This document shows positions 23,779-34,900 of a DNA stretch of 64,000 nucleotides, piece by piece. The DNA is from Flabesymbios commensalis. Its lineage: Eukaryota; Annelida; Polychaeta; Terebellida; Flabelligeridae. Under the pieces are notes generated by a model, which saw only the letters and a list, made by a program, of their open reading frames with translations, searched no databases and was not told the DNA's origin. Within the stretch, counting starts at the first letter, position 1; each line of letters starts with the position of its first letter. The DNA lies in assembly GCA_964017125.1 (NCBI GenBank), contig OZ024909.1:53490914-53554913 (forward strand), read 5' to 3'. The translations under genes were made by a program, and so were the position numbers.

Positions 23779-24291
23779 AGCCTATACATGAACTTGCCCC
23801 CCCCCCCCCATACATAGCGCACGGTCATAAAAATACAAATTATTCCACACAAAGCCAAACATGTGGTATTCAACTGGTCTCAGAGGCAGAATTCTAAAAG
23901 CGTTTCTTAGATCTGTTCTAGCCGGGAAACATCCCCTCCCCAGGTTTAGGATCATTTTGATAGCATCATCTGCTGATGCATATTGCACAGTTGAACAATC
24001 TTTAAAAAAAATTCCAGAATGGATGGGCCTCCCTGTAGATGTGACAAATTTTGAATGAGTCGAACGTGGGACACGACTGGATCTGCATGGTTCCCACAAT
24101 ACCTTGCCCCACGTGACCCCTGACCTCTGATATCTGCATATTTGAATGTTTAGCTGACTTCCCTGGGCAGCTAATAAGTAACTCACAGAGCGTCTCCCTC
24201 GATGAATTCCCCAACACACCCTATTATCGACCTCTACCTGCTGCTTGTATTTATGGCTATAATATGAAATGAAACACGACATCGTATACAC
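23779..24291 (-). mobile_element. DIRS-type retroelement fossil, upstream part
   Basis: Minus-strand words YASADDAIKMILNLGRGC, ARTDLRNAFRILPLRPVEYH and FGFVWNNLYFYDRALCMG match the palm of DIRS/Ngaro-type reverse transcriptases. It stops at the Gypsy boundary and homology resumes beyond 16036. Broken. Confidence 0.65.
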
Positions 24292-24475
24292 AGTGACATA
24301 AAGTGGATTATCACCAAGGCAAGAATCCTCTATAATGGTTAATACAGGTGACTTGTCATAGAGTTTGTAAAATAAACCCAGAATAGAATGTATCTAAAAA
24401 TGTAAGATATTTAAACGGTTAATTGGTTGTAAACCTGGAATTTAGTTCGTTGGCCCACTGTAGACCCCCCCCCCT

Positions 24476-24553
24476 TCTGCCCTCCAGACACGGGAATCAA
24501 AATTCGAGCCCTGATGGTCTGAGGTCGAGCACGCTGACTCTCGGAGGTCTGGA
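24476..24553 (-). mobile_element. tRNA-derived SINE fragment (second head)
   Basis: Reverse complement reads AGCGTGCTCGACCTCAGACC and GGGCTCGAATTTTGATTCCC, matching the second tRNA-like head of the SINEs at 39434-39692 and 56864-57173. Confidence 0.6.
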
Positions 24554-24559
24554 ATAATA

Positions 24560-25609
24560 CACAATACAACACGAGATGTCGATGTTGATTCAATGCTGCC
24601 CCACTGTTAGACCACTATTGAGCATCAGGATAACGCCCTACAATGATGTCGAGTTACATGGTAAAACATGGTAAAACCTTGTAAAACAAAATTCACTCAA
24701 ATAGTTTGATACTAACAAAATTAATAAGTAGTAATAAATAGTACTTGTTGATGCTTCGAACAGAGGTTGTGCATTGTGATGTCCAACACTAAGATTTATG
24801 CCATAATAAATTACTTTCCACTCCTACTTTAACTTGTTCAACCAGAATAAATCATCCTCTCAGTATAATGCTACAGGCTAGAACCGGTACCACATTATCG
24901 TCGGTATACCCGGTAAACACAATACGTTGAACCAATGCTGGTTTAATGTTGGGCCAGCGTCATATACCTGGATAAATACACCAAGGCTGGTTTTAGTTTT
25001 TTTGCTTTATGACGTGACGATACACTAGAACAGCAATCGATCACATCACATTATCCCAGGACAATAATATATTTTAGTGCGTTTATAATGCCACGTCAAA
25101 ATCTTCCTTGATATATATCATCATGTTTTGCAACAAGCCATGTGTGTTTTGTTTTAATATGGGTACTGTCCTTGTTGCGAACATAAATATGTTTCTGTAA
25201 TTTTTACGTTTCGTTAAAAAAAACTTCAATTGTAAAATAATTATTGCCAATATATTTAGTTCCTGGTGTATATATATAAGCCTGTTTGAAAGAGTCAAAG
25301 TCAAGTTTCGGTTATTTTTTTTTTACAATCAACAGTATCATGAGTTGATGCATTAGAGTATGTAAATATCATACCTATAGCATGCATAGGCGTTCCTTTT
25401 TATATTAATGTAAATTTAAAAATCATAACTTTAAAAATGTGCTCATCTGCTGATTAAATACTGTAATTTGTAGCTAGTGTTAATAGGTTAAGGTTATCAT
25501 ATAAACGGAAAAACAAAATTATATTATCTAATTGTCACAAATGATATACATTCCTGCAGTGTTTGTTCACTTTTATATGATGGCTGAAGGACCTGAATGA
25601 CCAGTATCC
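24560..25609. other. Intergenic DNA upstream of copy B
   Basis: Contains CCAACGT-family scraps near 24575-24615 and 24912-24970 (AACCAATGCTGG, GTTGGGCCAGCGTC). Otherwise AT-rich and featureless. Confidence 0.4.
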
Positions 25610-25826
25610 AGTAAACATGCTGGATTATTTCAAGTGTATTTGATCAACATAGGTAGCGTGACGTATTACTGCCTCAATCCCAGATAGTCTCACAGCACAC
25701 GAATCAGGTCCGGATAGTTTTTCTGACGTTTCAGCATAACAAATCTCGTCCGTTAGTTTGGCATATCGAAATGCGATTTTAAATGATACAAAACAAAGCA
25801 AGAAGTTATTGAAAAGAGATTAGAAA
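25610..25826 (+). promoter_or_regulatory. 5' flank shared with the duplicate
   Basis: The stretch before the copy B start shares diverged words with 3540-3964 upstream of copy A, including TTCAAGTGTATTTG and a TCCGGATA...TGACGT block. The duplicated segment therefore included 5' flanking DNA, and this is the best guess for promoter and 5' UTR. No TATA box or initiator was identified. A small TTAA-type element (3595-3833) splits the copy A version only. Confidence 0.4.
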
Positions 25827-25935
25827 ATGAAGCGTGAAAATGGTGCGAAAACCGAAGATAAAGGAGAAGAAATTGGCCTTGGAAAAAAATTTGGCTTATT
25901 GTACGGAGTATGCCTGATAGTGGGAACCATGATAG
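25827..25935 (+). CDS. Copy B exon 1
   Basis: Starts at ATG and encodes a hydrophilic N-terminus ([15 protein letters not shown]) and the first half of helix 1 up to VGTMI. The donor is G|GTAGGG and the last base is the first base of a split Gly codon. The same start and N-terminal words occur in the duplicate at 3965. Confidence 0.85.
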
Positions 25936-28900
25936 GTAGGGTGCTTTATATTCACAATTATTTCTAGATCAGTTGTATTGAATGTGTTTTTTTTTACATA
26001 TTTTTTACAAATAATTATTCTGTTAATTCACCAATGGAAATGCTATGTTAGCCCTTAACCCACTGAGCACGACTATAGTCGTTTTTAATCTGTTTTGATA
26101 ACCGATCAAATCACTCATATTAGGAATAAAATTGGTGTTTAAACATCAAGATTTGCTAATATTATTTGGTCTCACTTTAAACATATATGTATATTTTCCA
26201 CCCACTTGAAGTTGTGGGTCGCGACAGCACTGTAACTTGAAGTGGTGGCAAATAATTTTTTAAATGTAGCCCTGTTTACTTGCAGATCTATGTGAATCAA
26301 GCTCATTCCAGTCTGCAGCGATTCATTTCGTTATTGAGGGTCACATAATAATCTGCACACATGGGTGTTATTTACCATAACGCTTGTTTGATTTATTTTT
26401 ACAATTATGTATTAGCTGAACTACTGGTAATATATTCCATCGTTATTATGTGATCTAGATAATTATGGGGCCTACGTAAATATTATTGCATTCTCATGAT
26501 TATTGTAGTCATTAGTCATGGTAATATAAATTTTGCAATAATAGTTAACATACCACTCGACTGATTGTGTTCTCAACCACAGTGTCTTCTACCCTGACAG
26601 GTTTGGAAATATTCGTGGAAAGTAACGTTTTTTAATCTATTTTTTTCCTAGGTTCAGGAATCTTCGTGTCTCCAAAAGGCGTGTTAAGAAATTGTGGTTC
26701 TGTTGGTTTGAGTCTTGTGGTCTGGGCTTTATGTGGAATTGTTTCTCTGCTTGGTGAGTATGTATGACATGTACACAGTGTTATGTAGCGTTACACTACA
26801 TTAAACTGCTGAACGCTATTGGTATTATAAAGTCTAATTCGATTTTTAGCCAAGACAAAGCATTGTGTCATTTATTGTAAGGGATCTTGTCAGGACAAAA
26901 AAACAAAACAAAAACACACACATAAAAAAAAATAGAGTTGGGGCTTGACCCACCCACTTCCGAGTTTTTCTCGGATTTTTGGTATTTTTAACTTGACAAA
27001 ACCCCTAAAACGACACTACATATTATAGTGATGGAATGGGTGATTTCATGTTCCGTTATTCAAAACAAAATATGTTCCGTAAGATCTGAATGTATTTTAA
27101 AAAATCATCCAGCAGCTTTTGTTTTCAGGCGCTTTGTCTTTCGTTGAGTTTGGCTTGATGAACCAGAAATCAGGAGCGGACTACGCCTATCTACAGCAGT
27201 CTCTGGGGAATCCTGTAGCATTCCTTTCCATGTGGGTGTCTACAATAGTTCTACGGCCGTCATCATGTGCCATTCTGTCTCTTCTCACTGCTGAATATCT
27301 CATGGCTCCACTATTTGATGATGGCTGCGGAAGAGCAGATGACCACTTGATCCAAATGGCAGCAGTTTTCTTTATCCGTAAGTTTTATTTATGTACTATA
27401 ACTACATGTATACTCGCTGTCAAATTAAAAATGATCAACCAGGATCGCATGATTTTCGGCGATTTCTCCGGCAATTTCAAACCGATTTCCTTGAAATTTT
27501 GCAGAGACTATTTTCTATTAAAATCCTAACAGGGGTGAAAATTTTGCAAAATTATTTTAAATAATTTTTTAAAAAGTTAGACCATTTTCCATGTAAGAAA
27601 ATTCTAGAATTAGTTTAATGGGGTTATAGAGGGACGTCGTAATTTCAATTTACTACATGTCAAATGGTCTAACTTTTGAAATACACTATATGATTTTTGA
27701 TGAAACCTTTTTCGCAATATTCCGGTACGGCCACCTACCCCCCCCCCCCCGGTATTGGGAAATCACCGATATAGGCTACTTAAATCAAAATTTTGCCTTG
27801 TCAACATGATTGTGATCAATTAACCCTTATAGCGCTGCATTATTTTTATGTAAACCATGGCATTTTTTCAATTTAAAATCCCGATTTATTTGAATACCAT
27901 GTTATGGGTCTACGATCATTATAAATATTTTAATTCTTTCAGCGCGGGGACCGTCTTTATACGTCAGAATCTGACGTCTACAGACCGTCTTTATACGTCA
28001 GAATCTGACGTCTGTAGACGTCAGATTCTGACGTATAAAGACGGTCTGTAGACGTCAGATTCTGACGTATAAAGACGGTCTGTAGACGTCAGATTCTGAC
28101 GTATAAAGACGGTCTGTAGACGTCAGATTCTGACGTATAAAGACGGTCTTTATACGTCAGATTCTGACGTGTAAAGACGGTCCCCGCACTGAAAGTGTTG
28201 AATGTCAACTAATCAGTGAGCGTAACCCTTTGGACCCGAGCCTCCGGGGGATAACTGCCTCTCCCATCGAGCCTCCTGGAGCAGTAGACCCTATTAGTCC
28301 CAGAGCTAGGGGGGTTTTATTTGTGTTGAAAGGTCCATACGATCCAAGAGTTTCACCTATAGTGAAATTTTCTCAGGATTCCGAATCTGCGCGTCTTACA
28401 AAAATCATCCTGTCCAAAAGTGCCGCAAAAACCCTTTAAACACTAGTACCGTCAAAATCGCAAACCGCAATTTGAAATATTGCGTATGAAGTGATTGTTT
28501 GCTAAAATTGTGTTAATTTTCTATTTAAATAATTTTTTAATTATTTATTATCCTCACATATGAAACAGGCTTTCACATGGATGTAAAATATTTTGTGTCT
28601 GATCAATGACAAATACACAATATAGCTTTAAGTTGGTAACACGTAATTTTACTCATTTTTCATACTTGTTCACTAAATAGGCAAAATACTTTTCTCTCAG
28701 CCGATTTTTGTATAGTACAAATGTTTAGTTTTGATTCGAACATGTTCTAGAACTATTGTTGAATTAAAATTAACCCATTTGGAATAAAAATAATGAGTCA
28801 TGTGAACATATCACTCGTTTTTTTCGTTAGACGTAAAATTAGCTCGCTTTTCTTCAGGCTCGGGAAAATTGACCATATCTCACATTTTTGCCCACTGAGT

Positions 28901-31900
28901 AGTCAAATTTTGAGCTATATCAATATATTTGATATCAATAGAAAGCTACTGGTACAGGCCGTCACATGGATGTAAAATATTTTGTATCTGATCATTGACA
29001 AATGCACAAGAAAGCTTTAAGTTGGTATTTTAACCCTTAATTTGACCTTTTTTCATACTTTTTCAGTAAATAGTCAAAATACTTTTTTCTCAACTAATTT
29101 TTGTGTATATTAAATATTTAGTTTTGATTCAAACATGTTCTAGAACTATTGTTGACCTAAAATAAACCCATTTGGAATAAAAAGAGTGAGTTATGTAAAC
29201 ATATTACATGCCTTTTTGTTTACACGTAAAATTTGCCCTGTTTTCTATGGGCTCATGAAAATTGTATGTATCTCACAGTTTTGCCCAATGAGTAGTCAAA
29301 TTTTGAGCTATATCAAAATATTTGTTATCCATAGAAAGCTACTGGCACAGGCCACGGATGTAAAATATGTTGTGTCTAATCTTTGACAAATGCACAAGAG
29401 AGCTTGAAGCTGGTAATTTAACACTTAATTTTACCTATTTTTCATACTTTTTCGGTACATAGTCAAAATACTTTTCTCTCAACTGGTTTTTGTGTATAAT
29501 AAATATTTAGTTTTGAAACAAACATGTCCTAGAATTATTGTTGACTTAAAATAAACCCACTTGGAATACAAAATGATGAGCTATTTGAACATATTACACA
29601 CTTTTTTGGGTTGGATGTAAAATCTGGGCACTTTTCTTCCCCCCCCCCCCGGGGAAATTGACAGTGTTTCACATTTTTGCCCAATGAGTACTGGTTACCC
29701 AAATTTAAAAAAATGTACAAACATCTTTAATATCAGGTAAAAGTAACTATCAAGGGCTTTAACGTGGATACATAATATTTTATTTATGTTAAATACGAAA
29801 TGTACAACAATTAAGCGCTAACTTTGTATTTTATCCCCCCATTTGAACAATTTCCAACGTTTTCTATGGTATAAATGTTTGTTATTACTTTTACATTCTC
29901 TGGAGCCATTTTTCAAAAGTTATCTTGACGACTGAAGAAGTGATCAAAGCCATTTTTAAAGTTATCTCAGCCACTACAAAAGTTATTTTAGCCACTGAAG
30001 AAGTGATCATAGCAACTTTAAACGTTATCTCAGCCACTACAAAAGTGATCTTGGCCACTGCAGAATTGATAACAACCACCTTAAAAGTTACCTCAACCAC
30101 TACAAAAGCTATCTTGGCCACTGAAGAAGTAAATACAGCGACTTTAACAGTTTTTTCATCCACTACAAATGTGATCTTGGCCACTGATAAAGTGATCACA
30201 GCAACTTAAAAAGTTATCTCGCCAAATAAAAAGTTATCTTGGCGGGTGAAGATGTGATTACAGCCACGTTAGACGTTATCTCAGCCACTACAAAGGTGAT
30301 CTTGGCCACTTACAAACTGGTGTCAGCCAACTTAAAGGTTATCTAAGCCACTACAAAGTGATCTGGGCCACTAAAGAAGTGATAACAGCTACTTTTAAAA
30401 ATATCTAAACTACTACAAAAGTGACAATAACTTTAAAAGTTATCTCTGCCACTATAAAAATGATTTTGGCCACTGACGAAGAGCTCGTAACGACTTTAAA
30501 AGTGTTTTCAGCCACTACAAAAGTGATCTTGGACACTGAAGCAGTGATCTCAGTCACAGTAAAAGTTATATCAGCCACTACAAAAGTGATCTTGACCACT
30601 AACAATCTTATGTCAGCCCGTAAAAGTGATCTTGGCCACAAAAAAAATGATCTTAGTCACTGAAGAAGTGATCACAGCAACTCTAAAAGTTATCACAGCC
30701 ACTGCAAAAGTGATCTTGGCCACTGAAGAAGTAATCATAGCCACTTTAAACGGTATCTCAGCCACTACAAATGTGATCTTGGCTACTGAAGAAGTGATCA
30801 CAGCCACTTTAAAAGTTATCTCAGCCATTGCAAAGGTGATCTTGGTCAGTAACAAACTGTTGTCAGCCACTGACAAAATTATCTAAGCCACTACAAAGTG
30901 ATGTTGGCCACTGAAAAAATGATCACAGCCACTTAAAAAGTTATCTTAACCACTACAAAATTGCTGTGATAACTTCTTTAGTGGACAAGATAAGTTTGTT
31001 TGTGACCAAGATCAGCTTTGTGGTAGATGGGATGATTTTTAAAGTGGCTGTGATGGCTTCTTTAGTGGTCAAGATCACTTTTGTAGTGACCTAGATCATT
31101 TTTTAGGGACTGACATAAGATTATTAGTGGCCAATATCACTTTTGTATCGGCTGAGATGACTTTTAAAGTGAATGTGATCACTTCTACGGTGGACAAGAT
31201 CAGTTTTTTGTGGCCAAGATTACTTTTACGGGCTGGCATAAGATTGTTAGTGGTCAAGATCACTTTTGTAGTGACTGAGATAACTTTTAAAGTGACTGAG
31301 ATCACTTCTTCAGTGGCCAAGATCACTGTTGTAGTGGCTGAGATCACTTTTAAAGTCGCTGTGAGCACTTCATCAGTGGCCAAGATCATTTTTACAGTGG
31401 CAGAGATAACTTTCAAAGTTATTGTACCCACTTCTTCACAGGTCAAGATCACTTTTGTAGTCGCTTAGATATTTTTAAAAGTGGCTGTGATCACTTCTTC
31501 ACTGGCCCAGATGACTTTGTAGTGGCTTAGATAACCTGTAAATTGGCTGCCACCAGTTTGTTAGTGGCCAAGATCACCCTTGTAGTGGCTGAGATAACCT
31601 CTAAAGTGGCTGTGATCACTTCTTCACTCGCCAAGATAACTGTTGCATTGGCGAGATGACTTTTTAATTTGCTGTGATCATTTCATCAGTGACCAAGATC
31701 ACTTTGTAGGGGCTGAGATAACTTTTAAAGTCGCTGTGTTCACTTCTTCAGTGGCCAGGATAATCTTTGTAGTGGTTGAGGTAAGTTTTAAAGTGGCTGT
31801 AATCACTTCTTCAGTGCCCAAAATCACTTTTGTAGTGACTGAGATAACTTTTAAAGTCGCTGTGATAACTTCTTCAGTGGCCAAGATCACATTTGTAGTG

Positions 31901-34900
31901 GCTGAGATGACGTTTAAATTTGTGATGATCACTTCTTCAGTGGCTAAGATAACTTTTGTAGTGGGTGAGATAACTTTAAAAATGGCTGTGATCACTTCTT
32001 CAGTCGTCAAGATGCCTTTTGAAAAATGGCTCCAGAGAATGTAAAAGTAATAACAAACATTTATACCATATAAAATTAACATGAGCGAGAAGGCTTGCTG
32101 GTATTCACTAAGAAAAGGCTTGAAATTGTTCAAATGGAGGGGTAAAATACAAAGTTAGCGCTTAATTGTTGTACATTTCGTATTTAACAGAAATAAAATA
32201 TTATGTATCCACGTTAAAGCCCTTGATAGTTACTTTTAACTGATATCAAAGATGTTGTTATATTTTTTATTTTGGGTACCGGGTACTCATTGGACAAAAA
32301 TGTGAAACACTGTCAATTTCCCCGGGCTGGAAGAAAAGTGCCCAAATTTTACATCTAACCCAAAAAGTGTGTAATATGTTCGAATAGCTCATTATTTGTT
32401 ATATTCCAAATGGGTTTATTTTAAGCCAACAATAATTCTAGAACATGTTTGAATCAAAACTAAATATTTATTATACACAAAAATCAGTTGAGAGAAAAGT
32501 ATATTGACTATGTACTGAAAAAGTATGAAAAATAGGTAAAATTAAGGGTTGAAGTACCAACTTGAAGCTCTCTTGTGCATTTGTCAAAGATTAGACACAA
32601 AATATTATACATCCGTGGCCTGTGCCAGTAGCTTTCTATTGATATCAAATATATTGATATAGCTCAAAATTTGACTACTCATTGGGCAAAACTGTGAGAT
32701 ACATACAATTTTCCTGAGCCCAAAGAAAAGCGCGCAAGTTTTACAAGTAACCAAAAAGTATATAATATGTTCACATAACTCACTATTTTTATTCCAAATG
32801 GGTTTATTTTAAGTCAACAATAGTTCTAGAACATGTTTGAATCAAAACTAAATATTTATTATACGCAAAAGCTGAGAAATTGACTATTTACTGAAAAAGT
32901 ATGAAAAAAGGTCAAATTAAGGGATAAAATACCAACTTAAAGCTTTTTGTGCATTTGTCAATAATCAGACACAACATATTTTACATCCATGTGAAGGCAT
33001 GTGCCAGTAGCTTTCTATTGATATCAAACATATTGATATAGCTCAGAATTTGACTATTCAGTGGGCAAAAATGTGAGATATGGTCAATTTTCCCGAGCTA
33101 ATTTTACGTCTAACGAAAAAAGCGAGTAATATGTTCATATAACTCATTATTTTTATTCCAAATGGGTTAATTTTAAGTCAACAATAGTTCTAAAACATGT
33201 TTGAATCAAAACTAAACATTTATACTATACAAAAATCGGCTGAGAGAAAAGTATTTTGTCTATTTAGTGAAAAAGTATGAAAAATGAGTAAAATTACGTG
33301 TTAAAATACCAACTTAAAGCTATATTGTGTATTTGTCATTGATCAGACACAAAATATTTTACATCCATGTGAAAGCCTGTGTCATATGTGAGGATAATAA
33401 ATAATTAAAAAATTATTTAAATAGAAAATTACCACAATTTTAGCAAACAATCACTTCATACGCAATATTTCAAATTGCGGTTTGCGATTTTGACAGTACT
33501 AGTGTTTAAAGGGTTTTTACGGTACTTTTGGACAGGATGATTTTTGTAAGACGCGCTGATTCGGATTCCTGAGAAAATTTCACTATAGGTGGAACTCTTA
33601 GATCGTATGGACCTTTCAGCACAAATAAAACCCCCCTAGCTCTGGGACTATATTGTTTATATTTTATTGACCATATTTTAACTTTCAAAGGCTCTACACA
33701 ATTAACCTGGCGGAATTCACAAAGTAATACCGCATTAATATTATTATAATGCTGTGGCTTGTTATGACGTCATAACTTTATTTATAATTTGTGTTCTATT
33801 GTGTTTTTTACTTTGGTTCATCACACAATATTTAGATCTGAACAGGTTAATGTCAGAGTTGGCCAGCATTCATCTACCATAGCTGTGAATTTTGTGTGCA
33901 GGTTACAAGTGCACGCTCAACAATTTCATCGTGATATTTTTATCTCGCGATTTACAGTTATCGCGAACTGTGTAAATTACTGGTGTGTAAACTTAGGTGT
34001 GATGGATTTGTGAGTTAAAACCGAAAACAATACGATGGCAAAACAGACATACTGTTGACAGGTGGTTAATATGTAGGCTACTGCTGTTTAAGCGAGTCAT
34101 TGTTTATATATGTCACGAAATGTTGGACATGCCATTTGCAGTGTAACTGTAAGCTAAAATAAACTCTGAGAAAATATTTGTGTTTTTGTAAACATAAAAA
34201 AACGCAAAATAATCTTACATAAATGTATTAATGGTTATAGAATCAAAGATAGATTAAACTATTTAGTACACAACACCAAAAACAAGGAGTATGTATGCAA
34301 ACAATGTTAGCACAAAATCTTTGGCCCCGGCCCCGATGGCTCCTGGCGTGTACATTGCTGTCTATGGGCGATTGATCACGTTTATTATTGTCACAACACT
34401 CTACTTAAGTGAAATACCACACATCGAGATAAAGCCAGCAAAAAGAAGACGTGCACCCAGCTAGTTAATATCCCGTGTTCTCTGGGGACGGTTATGGAAC
34501 ACGTAAAATATTACAAACGGCTGAGGTATTTTGAGTAATTTCTAGTTTTGAAAAAAAAATATAGGGGACCCATGGTTTCAAAATAGTAGGCCCTGCCGAA
34601 TAATTCATAATCATTATCAGATTGTCAGTGCGACAAAACACACAGCGTCTCTAATATGTGGTTAGCAATTTATCACTGCCAGCATTCTACCTGTTTTGCT
34701 GTAGATATTACCGTTGAAACACTAATTTATAAAATTCAAATGTCCTCCCCCCGGGGTCCACCCACTTGGAGTTGTGCCTCCTTACCGCAACCCACAAATT
34801 CAAGTGGGTAAACATATACTTACATGTACAATTTGAATGAAAACACATGCCAATGTAATACATGTAATGGCCACTCTTACATACAATTTTATAAAAGGAC

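Larger units (their letters stand above)
28295..33650. repeat. Giant palindrome (about 5.36 kb) in intron 3 of the transporter
   Basis: The left arm begins TAGTCCCAGAGCTAGGGGGG and the right arm ends with its exact complement at 33650; the centre is near 30970. The outer ~350 bp of the arms are about 96% identical by eye and the order of internal blocks is mirrored: a unique segment, three or more ~390-bp tandem repeats, then ~1 kb of 21/63-bp repeats on each side with little or no unique loop. No transposase-like frame is visible. The pattern of long inverted arms made of tandem sub-repeats is known for foldback elements (Drosophila FB, sea urchin TU). No target duplication was found: 28295 is preceded by CCCTAT and 33650 followed by TATTG. 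The left side has ~65 further bases (from CCCTTTGGACCCGAGCC) not mirrored on the right. Confidence 0.9.

Noticed and set aside
28230-28439. A 69-codon frame with [17 protein letters not shown] wording, mirrored at 33506-33688
   Set aside because: The mirrored copy is simply the other palindrome arm; no family was recognised and the frame is short.
29925-32133. Multiple reading frames of 80-144 codons on both strands that look like repeat proteins
   Set aside because: They lie in the 21-bp array of the giant palindrome within an intron. A 21-bp period keeps frames open automatically, both strands are equally open, and no start context or unique protein sequence adjoins them.
28295-33650. CRISPR-like or bacterial repeat array
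   Set aside because: The repeats are contiguous 21/63-bp units without spacers, and the context is a spliced animal gene.
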